This document shows positions 26,761 to 39,139 of a stretch of 64,000 bases of DNA, piece by piece. Location: contig CM055607.1 in assembly GCA_029379385.1 (NCBI GenBank), positions 30,005,235 through 30,069,234 of the forward strand. The letters run 5' to 3'. This DNA comes from Quillaja saponaria. Taxonomy: Eukaryota > Streptophyta > Magnoliopsida > Fabales > Quillajaceae. The stretch's first letter is position 1. Every line of letters starts with the position of its first letter. The notes beneath the pieces are model-generated. The model searched no databases, was not told the origin of the DNA, and was given only the letters and a program-made list of their open reading frames with translations. The position numbers and the translations under genes were made by a program.

Positions 26761-27610
26761 ACAACAAGGACAGCTATTTGACGAGCCCAAGCAACCCCAG
26801 CATCATCACTAGCCAAAAGCAGATCAACCTCATTGGGGGAGAACAATTCTCGTGCCCCGAGAATGTGACATTGGTGGACACTACGTGCAATAAACTTGAA
26901 AAAATCGAATATCTATATTAAATTGATAATTCAGTTTGATTAATTTGATTATTTTATATATTTAGTTTAGGTTTAGATAGTTAAATTAATACTTGTTATT
27001 TTTGATTCAGCTTATAAATAGTGATATAGAGTGTATATGGGTAGCCGTAGTTACCCGAAAATTCAAAATATATAATTTTTTTTTAGAAAAATAATAATTT
27101 TTTTAATGTATTGTTATATTAATTTATAATTTATAATTTTATATTTTTATTTGTGTTAAATATGTTGATATATTATGTTTTTTGTATTTTTCTTTTATAA
27201 TAACTAATGAATTTAAAAAATATGATATTCAAAAACAAAAAAAATATAATTTTTAAAAGAATTTTAGTGAATATTGATAAATTTAAGGTAACCGAATACC
27301 CGAACTAAATTACTCATATTTTTTCAGTCAGGTAATTTTGGGTTATGCCTATTTTCGATTCGGTTCGGTTCTTAAATCTTATTATAAAACAATTTAGTTC
27401 GATTCAAAAATTTATCACTATCCTAACCTAACCGACTCATGCACACCCCTAAATTATCCAGCATAAGATTTGCAAGTTTATCTGCCACCCCCATTCGCCT
27501 CACTAAACACATGAACCAATTGCACCTCCCAATTCTTCGCTAAAAGCCTCAATATAACAAATGAGAGGCTGATTAGCATTTGAATTATGGGAGTCTTTGG
27601 AACCAAAACA
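26755..27610 (-). mobile_element. L1-type LINE RNase H fragment, split by an insertion
   Basis: On the minus strand, 27610-27455 encodes an RNase H end typical of plant L1-type LINEs: RLLAKNWEVQLVHVFSEANG, then VADKLANLMLD. The continuation is found about 570 bp further on, at 26880-26765: RELFSPNEVDLLLASDDAG, then VAWARQ. Between them lies AT-rich DNA that interrupts the domain. Only this C-terminal part of the reverse transcriptase protein remains; no reverse transcriptase or endonuclease domain is seen nearby. Confidence 0.75.
26885..27454 (-). mobile_element. Element inserted in the LINE fragment (possible hAT-like MITE)
   Basis: This AT-rich block interrupts the LINE frame. Its minus-strand start reads TTTAGGGGTGTGCATGAGTC followed by GGTTAGGTTAGG and, further in, GAACCGAACCGAATC. 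Many plant hAT-like MITEs begin with a TAGGGGTGTGCA-type end. I cannot find the matching inverted repeat at the other end, so the class is tentative; the interruption itself is clear. Confidence 0.45.
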
Positions 27611-27614
27611 GATT

Positions 27615-28150
27615 ACCATCTTTCAAATTAAATTACTCTATAAGGATTAATTTTTATTTTTAAGATTTACATATGTCTTCCTTCAAGTTTAAAATTATTA
27701 CAGTTATATATATCTTTTGTTAATAAGACCATAAGGGTTTTTTTTAGATATTTTATTTAAAAATTAAACTAAAATATAATGTTTTTAAATTTCAAAAGAT
27801 GTATAAATATATATATATGTTTTAAAAATAAAAATAATATAAACATATATACGTGATAATAATTTTTGAGAACTAATTTGATTAATTTTTACCTGACACA
27901 TAATATATCTGAGATCTAAAATTGAATTGATTGTGAAGTGCTTAACGAATGTCCAAATTTGAAAAATAATATTACATCATTGCTAACGTCATTGTTGTAG
28001 TCACCGTCATTGCTTTTTCATGAGTTCCCTAGAAGAGATATTTAATTTATTGAAACAACATATAACACTTTAAATGTTTTGCTTAAATATTTCATAATTA
28101 TATGATATATATGATGAAATATGATTAATTAATGTAACATAGCATGGCCA
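27615..28150. other. AT-rich upstream region of the peroxidase
   Basis: No gene is seen. Short AT microsatellites lie near 27806-27818. Confidence 0.4.
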
Positions 28151-28258
28151 CATGAACGTGGTGTGCCAGACAAACGTTCAAAGGTCAACAAAGGTTGCCT
28201 AGTGGAGCGTGAGAAGGAGAGCTTGAATGCCCGATACTTGATGGTTACACTTAACCAA

Positions 28259-28267
28259 TTATATAAG
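28259..28267 (+). promoter_or_regulatory. TATA box of the peroxidase gene
   Basis: TTATATAAG lies about 100 bp before the peroxidase start codon, the usual place for a plant core promoter. A GGTCAA element (about 28180-28185, TTGACC W-box core on the other strand) lies about 80 bp further upstream, a possible WRKY site. Confidence 0.6.
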
Positions 28268-28359
28268 CCTCCCACAACTCCTCAGTTCCAATACACCCAG
28301 AGTGCACTAAAAGACACATTTTACAAAGGAGTTGGGTGTTCTGTTGAGGCATAGTATCT

Positions 28360-29814
28360 ATGGCTGCCACTAATTTCAGTTTCCTCATTTTGTTGCTACC
28401 CTTTCTCTTTCCGTTTAATTTGGGTATGTATAGCTACTAGCTATATCCACTGTTCATTTTATTAACTAGATTAGAGTAGAAGGCTAGCTAATATGATTTA
28501 TTGCTCTTATTATTTGCAGGCACAAGTGAGCTTGAGCTGAATTTTTACTCAAAGAGTTGCCCAAGAGCAGAGCACATCATCAAGCAACAAGTTGCTCATC
28601 TGTATAACACACATGGAAACTTAGGCGTTCAATGGATTAGAAATCTGTTTCATGATTGTCTTGTCAAGGTACGTGTATATTGTTAAAATATCAATTGATT
28701 AATTGAGCTGATAATTTTATCGATTCAAATTTGATTTAATCCATGACTTTTCTTGTTGGTGTGCAGTCATGTGATGCATCTATATTATTAGATACAGCAA
28801 TAAAGGGGAGTTCTGGTCTGAGTAATTACACTTACATAGACACCATCAAAGCTGCTCTTGAAGAGGAATGCCCATTGACAGTTTCTTGTGCTGATATTCT
28901 TGCTCTTTCTGCTAGAGAAGCTGTGGTCATGGTATATATGTTTTGTTCTATCTCTCTCTTTTTTCCAAACTAAAACATAAAGCAAAAAGTTTAACTTGGA
29001 AACTGTGGCAAATTTTGTTGATTCACAGTTGGGAGGACAACGTACTGCAATGAAAACAGGGCGGAGAGATAATAAGCAAAGCTCTCCGGCAGATGTGGAA
29101 CCCCTCATTGCACCACACAATGATACCATACCCTTAGTGCTCAGTCGCTTTCAACCACATGGCATTGGTGCTGACATCGTTGTGGGTCTTCTAGGTATTA
29201 TTACTTTAACTTATTTAATATTTTTATTTTATTCAATAGTGACTAGTATTTGTGTTCCACGTATCGATTAATTTAATTTTATTACTTCGGTTTATATGTA
29301 CATTCATGCTGAAATTTTAATTCAAAATGTATTGGGTTTTGGACTGGATTGTGAGGATCAAAGGCATTGACTTTATAATTTGGTTGTTCTTAATCCAGGT
29401 GGTCACTCAATAAGCAAAGTTCATCATTGCATAAATTTGGCAGATAGATTGTATCCAACAGTTGACCCGACATTGGACCCGGAATATGCCAAGTACCTAA
29501 AAACTCGGTGCCCCAATCCAAACCCGAAACCGACTGATGTGTTCCATCATTCGTATGCAAGAAGCGAGCATGAAACATTGATGGTCTTAGACAACACTTA
29601 CTACAAGAAAGTGTTGAAACGCAAGGGTCTGCTCACAGTGGATGAACAATTGGGTTCCGACCCGAGAACTTTGCCTTATGTGAAAAAGATGGCTGCTGAT
29701 AATAAATACTTTCACCAACAGTTCTCAAAGGGTATTCTCATGTTGTCAGAGATTAATCCTCTTACTGGGGACCAAGGAGAAATTAGAAAGAATTGTCGTT
29801 TTGTCAACAAGTAA
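28360..29814 (+). CDS. Class III secretory peroxidase (PER21-like)
   Basis: Exons 28360-28423, 28520-28668, 28767-28931, 29029-29194 and 29399-29814 join in phase to give 319 residues. Residues 1-21 are a secretory signal (MAATNFSFLILLLPFLFPFN). The active site is present: Arg62, Phe65, His66 and Asp67 in RNLFHDC, the Cys68 to Cys73 pair around KSCDAS, SCADILALSAR, TGRRD and proximal haem His184 in GGHSISKVHHC. The C-terminal half carries LYPTVDPTLDPEY, KMAADNKYFHQQF and NPLTGDQGEIRKNCRFVN, which I associate with Arabidopsis PER21-type enzymes. These haem enzymes use hydrogen peroxide to oxidise phenolics in the wall or vacuole. The loop after KSCDAS seems several residues shorter than in PER21. 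Proximal-side GG replaces the more usual GA before His. A dead copy lies 3 kb upstream. Confidence 0.9.
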
Positions 29815-29849
29815 TTTGTAATATGTATGTCTAAATGTAAACGACTGGC

Positions 29850-32800
29850 GTACGAGCTTTTGTTCTCTTTCTTGTTGCATGAAGAGTTGCTTTCTTACTT
29901 TAGCCTGGTGTTTGTTCTTTCCTTACCACCAAAGAGAAAATAATTGTGTCGAGTGGAATACCAATCCATAAAAGGACAAAAAAATGTAAGCATCATATAA
30001 TTTAACAAATGGGGTTGCTTCAGTACATAAGTATGGTTGGTGAAGGGCAAAACTTGATTAGATGTTACTCAATTATAATTTATAATATTACCACTTGAGC
30101 TAAATTACAAAATGGCTCCATTAATCACTTATTTGAATTTAAAAACTGATATTCAATTTATTTATTTTTATATTTTTATTTTGCAGATGATTATGTTGGT
30201 CGCAGATAATTTTACACTGTCGATACTATTTTTTTAAAAATGAGAGAATTTTTATTTTATTATCCACTAAATGTCAAATCTGTTGTGGATTTAGAAGGCT
30301 GTGTCATACATAACTTTTATGCGATTGTTTTATCTGTTACACCTTGAGTCGTCATAGAAAATGACTGCATGTACCACTCCAACTTCAAACACTATATTCA
30401 TTAACTCCTCCAATTTTGGAGTATTTGTAATGAGAAAATAGGATACATTATAATTTTTGTATTTGACAACAAATATATTCTTATCATTTTTACCAAATAT
30501 TCAATAATAATCAAATAAAACATTTCAATGAAAAAATTATAAGTATGCAATAACATATCATTTTCTCTTATTTTCACTTCATCTCCAAAATAAGAAATGT
30601 ACCATATCATCTCCTTTCTTATTCCATTAAAAATTTTAAATTCTTAAAAAAGAGAAAGCATTAGTGTCATTTTTGTTTTACTTTACTCTCCTCTCATTTT
30701 CTTTCATCTCCCCTCTTTTTATATACTCTTATCTCATTCTGTTCAAACTTTCAAATGAACCATTATTGTTTACACTTACTCATCCACCATTTTTAATTTT
30801 TTTTATATATTTATTGGTCAGATGTGTCTAGATCATATTACACACATCTCAAATAATTATATTTTCAATTCAATTAAAGAGATATCATTGACACTAAAAC
30901 TAAGAAACTCATCTATCATTGTTCATCCCTTATTTTCCATAAATGTATTCATGGGCCTAGCTACCGCTATTTGAGGAGGATCTAATTTTCAGGCCCATTA
31001 GATTGAGGCATCAATTTGCAATGCTTCTTAGCAAGCCCAAATACCAAACAGGCATATTTAGTCTCACTCACCTCAAACCTTAAGCAACGACAATTGAGAC
31101 CCTTCTCAAATTAATATATTGGCTAATGGGCTTTCCAGATCAGAAGACCTCTTCCACTTTATTTTTTGGAAAACTAATTTTCTTTCTCACAATATTATTA
31201 AGATTTTTTTTTTCCTAGGGTCGAACAGTAATAGCTTTTTACATTTTTTTTTTTTATAAAAAAGACAAAATGAAATTTATTATTTTTAAATGCCATTCTT
31301 TTATTAATTTGGTTTAAAAGTAATTTTTTGATTCATTTAATTCCAAAATCTTCAAAACGTTTGTAATATCTTCTCTCAGTCTAACCATTACTAGTGTTCT
31401 AAAATAAAATTGGTAATGTGACTTGAAATATTTTATTGATTTCCAAATGTACACTATGTTTTAAATTCAAAAATAAAAATAATTAAGCCTAAAGTATATA
31501 TATATATATATTTATTTATCAATTTCATCAAAATAATTTATTTTTTTTATTAATTTCACCACAAAAGTATAATCACCTTATAAGTTTTGTCCCAAAATTA
31601 TTTTTCACTCTCGCTCTTCTCATTCTTAGATCACTTATCCTTCTCTCTTCTTAAAATATTATCAATTCACTTAAAAAATTTATAATGTTCAATAATCACA
31701 AATTCTAATTTCATGATTTGTATAGAGAGAAAATGAAAAAAAGGAAGTGAGAGAATAGTGATAAAAATGATGTACGAGAGGAGTGACAAAGATATTTCTT
31801 ATTTTTTTGTCACGTAACTATGGTAAAAATATTATATTTTCTCTAAAAGAAAGAGATGAAAAGGCAAAGAATTCATATCATAAAAGACAATAAATAGATA
31901 AAGTCTTCACAAAGTGAGAAAACAAATTATTAACTTTTTGAAATCTATGTAGTATTAACGTAAAAGGAAAAATAATATAATGATAGTCGTCTATATTTAT
32001 AAATTTTAATAATTGAATTTGTTTGATTAAGTTGTGTGTAAATATATTATGCGTAGAAATACTTTTTAAGTATAGTTGTTTAAAAGATGTTGTATAAAAA
32101 TATGAAAATGTATTCAGATGAATTAAAATAAAAGTGATGTCAGATATAAAAAAAATTATTTGATTTTATTATTATTATTATTTAATATTATGGTTAAATT
32201 TATCTAAATAAAATAATTATTACAATTTATTTGAGCTTCACTTATTTTCTATTTGCAAAAGTTTCTTTTTCTAGCTTGAACTTGTAGGACTGTAAAAGTC
32301 TAAAAATGCTTTTCTGTAAAGCTAAAAAAATAAAATTTCTATTACCAGACAGTTTTGTTAGAAAAATTTAAACCCAAAATAGGAGTAACACTCAAATCAA
32401 ATAATTCAAATGAATTATATTTGAATTCGAATTTTACTTAATATTTGAATTCGATTAGTATATAATCCCATTTCAATATTTGATGAATAATTCAAATTAG
32501 TATTTGAATTCAAATTAATATTTGAAATAATATATGTTTTTATTAAAAAAATATATAATAAAAAATTATTTTTTATGATTTTGTTTACCAAAATACTCTA
32601 AATATTAGAATATTCAAATTTGAATTTAAATATTTACAAATTCAATTCAAATTTCATATTAAGATTCGTATAAGTATTAGAATTCAAATTTAAATAATAT
32701 CCTCTTCAAAGAATTCAAATTTAAATAATATCATATTCGAAACTATTCGATTTGATTCTCAGATATTTAAACCAAATAGTAGCTTCCCAAAGAAAGACAA

Positions 32801-35800
32801 AAGAAAAAGTTTCTTCCTAACTTCTTTTTAAGGCATGGTACACTGACACTCTAACAAGCAACACCAAATGTGTTATGAATTTTTTTATATCAATAGCAAT
32901 TAATATAACTAATCCAATTACATTAAATTTGAGTGTTTTTGTTAGCATCAGAATCAATCTCCATGAATGAATTTCATGAATAGCCTCATTGACAGAGAAT
33001 TTTCCACGTGTCTTCTAACTGCTTGTTCCATATTAGCCCTGTTGCTTCATCTTTTAGTCCATCAAATAAGGTTGACCTTTTTTTTTTGTTGGTTACTACA
33101 AGGTTGATTAATTACATAATAAGTCTGTTTAGTTAAATTGTATATAAAAATATTTTTTAAATAGTATTATTCATAAAATATTTTATAGAAAACTAAGAAA
33201 GTGTGTTAAATGAGTTAATGTAAAAATATTATTAGATATAAAATTATATTGTTTAATTTTATTTTTATTTTAAATAATATTGAGTATTAAAATTATTAAA
33301 AATATTATTTTGATAAATATTATGATTATATATATATTTTTAAATATAATAATTATTAAAATTTATTTGAGTTTTTTTTTATTTAATTTTAATGTTTAAT
33401 ACTCTAAAATTTTAAAATATTTTTTCTTAATAAATTCTATTATAAAACAGGACGAATAAAATAGAATAATGACAAGCAAGTCATCAAGTGTACTAAAAGA
33501 TAAGTCCCAATGTCACTGTAGGCCTAACTCTGGTTATAATGGATCAATCTTCAGCCCATTAAACGAGGCATCTGTTTCACATACTTTTATAAACCCCAAG
33601 AAGCTAATTTATGTTTGGAAAAGTAAAAATAAGTCTTTTTTTTTTTTATATTCTTATTAAGGCTTATAATAAATTTACATCATTAAGAACTCCTATACTT
33701 GAATTTTCTTTTCAAATAAGTCTTAAATTTTATATAAGTACTTTTTATGTTACTTTTATCATTTTTTTTAATTTTTAATTTTAAGTTTAAAATATTAAAT
33801 AAGTAGACTAATTTTTCAAAAAACACATTGTTTAATTTAAAAATTATTTAATAATTAATAGAAGAATATATCTTTTAAAAAATTAATGATATTTTTATAA
33901 TCCCTTTAATATATTTTTGAATTTTTTTTTTAAAAAGTATATTCATAAGCAAATTTTGATTCATTTATATATGTCACTTGTTTTTTTTTTATTATTAATT
34001 TTCTTACTAAATGAGTCTAAATTTATTTATTTTTAGTTCTAATTAATCATGAAAAAAATATAGTAATTCAAGCTGAAATTAAAAATAATATTTTTAGGAA
34101 AAAAAATGAAAGTAGATAGTGAGAAGTTTTTATTAATTTCACTAAATTAGTATTTTAAATTTAAAAAAAAAAGAAAAAAAAAAAGAGTAAAAGTGGTATA
34201 CAAAGTTTCTATAAAATTTAGGACTTATTTTTAAAAAAAATTTAGAGAATGTAATTTAATTTTTAAATGTAGGGTTTATTTGAAATGTGAAAGAAAAATT
34301 AAAAATTATATGCATTTTTTTCTTATAGCCTTGGTATGGAACTAGGGATAAAATAGTAATCTTCAATTTATATATATAACTTGTAAAGTAATTTTGGAAT
34401 TGAAAAACAAAATTCCGGACATTAGTTTGCCTCCTTCCATTATATTAATTAATTGAAAATCTCAATAACATATATAATATTTGCTCTCTTTACTTTAAGT
34501 GGTTGAATTAAACAATATTTAAAAATAAATAAAAAGTTAAATAAATAATTATATGATTATGGATTCTCAATTATCATGCAGTCTCAAGGTGCTTAATGAC
34601 AAACATAGCATCAGATACTCCGTTGTTGTAGCTTTTGTTATCTTTTAATATAATATAAAATATGTATAATTTTAATTAAATTAAACAACAATTATATGTT
34701 AACACATAATGCAATATAACAAAAAGAAAATTTCTTATCCGAATTATATTAACTTTCATTTGATACACCTTAAAGATTTGACTGCCATTATTTTAAAGAT
34801 TTTGAAATTATAGGCTTTTTCATTTTTAAAGTAAGTGAACTAGTCTTTTTTTTTTTGGTTTTTAAATCGTATCACACATTTATATTTGGAATTTTTTTCA
34901 TCACATTGTACCTACTTGCACATGTAATAAGTGTCTCTATTTTTCTTCTCTACTAGTATTTGTTACTTTTCCAATTGGTATTTTTAAAAAGAAACCGTGC
35001 AGGTGTAGGGGTTGAATTCCATGTCGACCATGTGCGAGTGAATGCATCTTTGGTATCTCAAATCAATTTTTACGCGACTTGAGGATTCCAAATGAAAATG
35101 GGACTAATATTTTATTATTTATATTTATATTTTATATTAGTAAGTTGTATTTTCAAGTTAAAAATATAAATTTATATCCTAGCACAGATAATTATAAAAA
35201 AGATTGTAATATTCATAAACCAATTGAGAAATCAAAATATAATGATAATAATCTCATAAAAAAAAAATAGATTTTAAGTGAATTAAATCTAAATGATTTG
35301 AGAGATGAAAAAAATAATATGCATACATTAAATAATTAAAAGAATATAAAACTACTGGAAGATTTTTACGTACTATTGCTCCTAAAATTTTGTCACGTAC
35401 AGTGAAATTCACTCAAGCTGCCAAACATGAATGCCTTACCCACTTTCTTCGCAATCATTGCACATGGACCGTTTGATAAAAAACCAGATTCTAGACCTCC
35501 ACCAACCTATGGGCCCATAAAGCTTTGCTGAATGGGTCGGGCCCATTAGTAGTATAAAAATTATATTTCTTTTGCTTAACTGGGTTATTCATTATTGGCA
35601 CTTGATTTCCACATGCTTACGTGGAAGAAACTCGTAGATGACGTGATGGACATATTGTCTCGTGCCGTGTATTGAACACTGAACAACCTGGCTCAGAGTT
35701 GTTTGAATGAGCAGACGGCGAAAACTATGGACTTTAAAAAAAATTATTTATGTGTAAATTTAAATAAATAAGTAATAATAATAAAAGATGAAGGGCTAAA

Positions 35801-36600
35801 AGAAAAGAGAAAAAAAATAGATGAACCCGCGTTCCGGGACGTATGACCAAGAAAAATTTATTCGGCCGCTTTTGGGAAGAGTGTCTTGAGACACTTGAGA
35901 TGTGGGCCGCGATAGCAAAACCTAGTTGTTGCACAGCCCGTCTCAAGTGTCCTGGAATGCATGTTGTGCCACCTAAGACGTGGCCCTAAAAGGGACCTAA
36001 AACTAGCACTACACCCTGACACCACTAATCACGTACATACTATTCTCTTGCTAACATATTGTATAAAAATAATAAATAATAAAAATTATTTTATTCACTT
36101 TATATCTTATTTAATATCAACATAACTTCTCTTATATTATATTTATAGTATAAAATTATATCATAAAAAATAATAATTAATGTATTATATAATCTTATAC
36201 TATAATATATGTTTATTTTTCATGTTCTAGTCACATTCCCCCCGAGCCCCATTCAGTCTTTTTACCTACCTATGAAATTTTCTCTTCTTTTTCTTGGTTT
36301 TCATTTTCACTTTCTAGTTTCTAATAATAAATGAAAAAAAAATCGTGATTTTATATGAGTTGGCTTGATGTAATTTACTTATTTTTAACTACAGTCGAGT
36401 TTAAACAAAGACAAACATATATTGAGCTCGAATAAATTTATCGCTCTCCGTGTCAACTTGTTCATGCAAGAGGGATATTAGGTACATATTCTCTTGAAGT
36501 TCGTGGTAACACGCTCCTTGACAATCTTATCAGTAGACGGTAGGCAGTAGCATGAAACTCAAAAGTCATTGGTATATAGGGATCAGATCACATTGAACCG
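29850..36600. other. Large AT-rich intergenic region
   Basis: About 6.7 kb without any gene I can support. It holds an AT-rich palindromic-looking repeat at about 32385-32790 (related to 61075-61360), TTA and TA microsatellites (for example 31497-31511 and 32167-32182) and many A/T runs. The 35.4-36.0 kb part has more GC but no recognisable frame. Short open frames are scattered and resemble nothing. Confidence 0.45.
32385..32790 (-). repeat. AT-rich dispersed element, copy 1 (inverted relative to copy 2)
   Basis: Dense repetition of ATTCAAAT, TTTGAATT and ATTCGAA-type words. It includes TTTACCAAAATACTC followed by TAAATATT, whose reverse complement matches TATTTAAAGGTATCTTGGTA at about 61160. 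Both regions also share a stretch near ATATTATTTATTGA-like sequence and a GGTTTAAATA/TTTGGATACC-type end. They look like two copies of one MITE-like family in opposite orientation. Confidence 0.5.
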
Positions 36601-36857
36601 AGATTGATGGAGCGTGATTTAAACGCGATCATTCCCTAAATTGAGACTCCATGTCTGTAAATTCATGTGCAAGAAGAAATGAAAATGCTTCTTTATCACC
36701 GAAAAAATAACCGTTACAAAGGACACGTGTCTCCATCCCATCCACCTGTCACCTTCACTCTCCTTTGGATTCTCTCCTACCTCCCAAATGGGATTCCTTG
36801 TTTCTTTGCCTGGGTTGGTTCCGTTTTAAAGCAAAGGAAAGAATACACAACCCCCAA

Positions 36858-36893
36858 CTCTCTCCCTCTCTCCCTCTCTCCCTCTCTCTATCC
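36858..36893 (+). repeat. CTCTCTCC microsatellite in the receptor kinase leader
   Basis: Repeated CTCTCTCC units about 100 bp before the kinase start codon. Pyrimidine repeats are common in plant 5' UTRs and core promoters, so this probably marks the transcription start region. Confidence 0.7.
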
Positions 36894-36992
36894 CGTGATA
36901 ACTTATTCTTCTCTTGAGGCTCTCGAGATCCCAAAAATTGGACTTATAAGTCGAAGATTCATTCTCCAATGGGAGTTAACCAAAACTGAGCA

Positions 36993-39134
36993 ATGTTGAA
37001 ACTCTCTTGCCTTATTATCATCTTCATACCCTTTACACTGTTCTTCTGCTTTTTTAATAGTGTCATTACAAACGCAGCTACTGAATTCGACTTTGGGACT
37101 TTAACTTTGAGCAGTCTAAAGCTTCTTGGAGATGCCCACTTGAACAATGGGACTGTCAGGCTCACTCGGGACCTTCCCGTACCCAATTCTGGAGCAGGCA
37201 GGGCTCTTTACTCCAAACCAGTAAGATTCCGGCAACCTGCCAGTCGTTTTCCGGCGAGTTTCTCAACCTTTTTCTCTTTTTCCGTTACCAATTTGAATCC
37301 ATCATCAATAGGTGGCGGACTTGCTTTTCTAATCTCACCGGATGACGAGACGGTCGGTGATGCTGGAGGGTCCATTGGCCTCCTTGAAGAGGAGGGGTCT
37401 GCCTCGGGTTTCCTGGCGGTCGAGTTCGACACCCTTATGGACGTTGAATTCAAGGACATTAATGGAAACCATGTGGGTCTGGACCTGAATAGCATGGTGT
37501 CTACCCAAGTTTGCGACTTGGGCTCCATCGGGATCGATCTCAAAAGCGGTAACCTTCTGAACGTTTGGATTGAGTACGACGGCTCAACTACAGGGTTCAA
37601 TATTTCAATTTCATACTCAAATCTAAAACCTAAAGATCCCCTTTTGTCATTCAATCTTGATCTGGATCAGTACGTAAACGATTTCATGTATGTGGGATTC
37701 TCTGGGTCAACTCAAGGAAGCACGGAGATTCACAGTGTTGAGTGGTGGAGCTTTAAATCATCATTTGTTTCAAATTCAACTTCAGGAACAGGGTCACCGC
37801 CACCGCCACCGCCACCTCCAGCTTTTAGTTTGATGAACCCAACTGCAAATTCTGTAAAGTCGCCACCACCTTCATTGGCTCCTTCTATTTCTGATTCAAT
37901 CTCTAGCACTCAACAAAAAAGCAGTAAGTCTTCTTGCCATAACCAGCTCTGTAAGCAAGGTCCAGGAGCTGTTGCAGGGGTTGCCACTGCAGGGGCTTTT
38001 GTTTTAGCCTTGTTTGCTGGCGTTCTAATTTGGGTATACTCCAAAAAAATCAAACACGTTAAGAAATCTGATTCCTTAGCATCAGATATTATCAAAATGC
38101 CCAAGGAATTCTTCTACAAGGAGCTAGAATCTGCAACGAAGTGCTTCAATGCTAATAGGATAATTGGTCATGGTGCAATTGGGACGGTCTATAAAGGTAT
38201 ATTACCGGAAACCGGCGACATTGTTGCAGTGAAACGTTGTAGTCATACTAGTCAGGGAAAGAATGAATTTTTATCTGAGTTGTCCATAATTGGGACTCTA
38301 AGACATCGAAATCTTGTTCGACTTCAAGGTTGGTGCCATGAGAAAGGTGAAATTTTATTAGTCTATGACTTAATGCCCAATGGCAGCCTTGATAAAGCTT
38401 TATTTGAGGCCAGAATACTTTTGCCATGGCCTCACAGGCGCAAAATTTTGTTTGGTGTGGCCTCTGCATTGGCATATTTGCATCAAGAATGTGAAAATCA
38501 AGTAATTCACAGAGATGTTAAAAGCAGTAACATAATGTTGGATGAAGGGTTCAATGCAAGGTTGGGGGATTTTGGTCTGGCGAGGCAAACTGAGCATGAT
38601 AAATCTCCAGATGCTACTGTGGCTGCAGGAACAATGGGGTACTTAGCTCCAGAGTACCTTCTTACAGGGAGAGCTACAGAGAAAACTGATGTGTTTAGTT
38701 ATGGAGCCGTAGTGCTTGAGGTAGCTAGTGGAAGAAGACCCATTGAGAAAGATGCTATGGGTGTTGGAAAAGTTGGGCTTTGCAGTAATTTGGTGGAATG
38801 GGTTTGGAGTTTACACAGAGAAGGAAGATTGTTAATGGCTGCTGATGCTAGACTTGAGGGTCAGTTTGATGAGGGAGAGATGAGGAGGGTGTTATTAGTT
38901 GGGCTAGCTTGCTCTCATCCTGATCAATTGGCTAGACCCACAATGCGTAGTGTGGTTCAAATGCTAGTGGGTGAGACTGAAGTACCTATTGTCCCAAGAA
39001 CAAAGCCTTCAACCAGTTTCAGTACTACACATCTCTTACAGAGCTTGCAGGATAGTGTGTCTGACTGCAATGAGTTGATCACCATCTCTACCTCCTCATC
39101 AGAAAATAGCTTCAATGGTGGTCACATTGTTTGA
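36993..39134 (+). CDS. L-type lectin receptor-like kinase (clade VIII-like)
   Basis: An intronless frame of 713 residues. Residues 1-28 are a signal peptide. Residues about 31-260 form a legume-lectin domain (FDFGTLTLSSLKLLGDA near the start, FLAVEFDTLMD and a DINGNHVGLDLNS loop, ending SVEWWSF). A Ser/Pro linker with eight prolines follows, then a transmembrane helix at about 324-349. The kinase domain has glycine loop GHGAIGTVYKG (about 391-401), catalytic Lys414 in AVKR, HRDVKSSNIMLD with Asp508 and DFGLAR with Asp526, so it should be active, with an RD site. It is a plasma-membrane receptor with an extracellular lectin domain. The lectin and kinase wording fits Arabidopsis LecRK-VIII members by memory. 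Ligand and pathway are unknown. The lectin domain calcium or sugar residues were not checked one by one. Confidence 0.95.
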   Translation: MLKLSCLIIIFIPFTLFFCFFNSVITNAATEFDFGTLTLSSLKLLGDAHLNNGTVRLTRDLPVPNSGAGRALYSKPVRFRQPASRFPASFSTFFSFSVTNLNPSSIGGGLAFLISPDDETVGDAGGSIGLLEEEGSASGFLAVEFDTLMDVEFKDINGNHVGLDLNSMVSTQVCDLGSIGIDLKSGNLLNVWIEYDGSTTGFNISISYSNLKPKDPLLSFNLDLDQYVNDFMYVGFSGSTQGSTEIHSVEWWSFKSSFVSNSTSGTGSPPPPPPPPAFSLMNPTANSVKSPPPSLAPSISDSISSTQQKSSKSSCHNQLCKQGPGAVAGVATAGAFVLALFAGVLIWVYSKKIKHVKKSDSLASDIIKMPKEFFYKELESATKCFNANRIIGHGAIGTVYKGILPETGDIVAVKRCSHTSQGKNEFLSELSIIGTLRHRNLVRLQGWCHEKGEILLVYDLMPNGSLDKALFEARILLPWPHRRKILFGVASALAYLHQECENQVIHRDVKSSNIMLDEGFNARLGDFGLARQTEHDKSPDATVAAGTMGYLAPEYLLTGRATEKTDVFSYGAVVLEVASGRRPIEKDAMGVGKVGLCSNLVEWVWSLHREGRLLMAADARLEGQFDEGEMRRVLLVGLACSHPDQLARPTMRSVVQMLVGETEVPIVPRTKPSTSFSTTHLLQSLQDSVSDCNELITISTSSSENSFNGGHIV

Positions 39135-39139
39135 TAGAA

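Noticed and set aside
35079..35270. AT-rich open frame in the large intergenic region
   Set aside because: Lys/Asn/Ile-rich composition is what random AT-rich DNA gives.
36360..36660. Higher-GC segment before the receptor kinase
   Set aside because: Checked both strands for a gene or element relic; no reading frame or terminal repeat was convincing.
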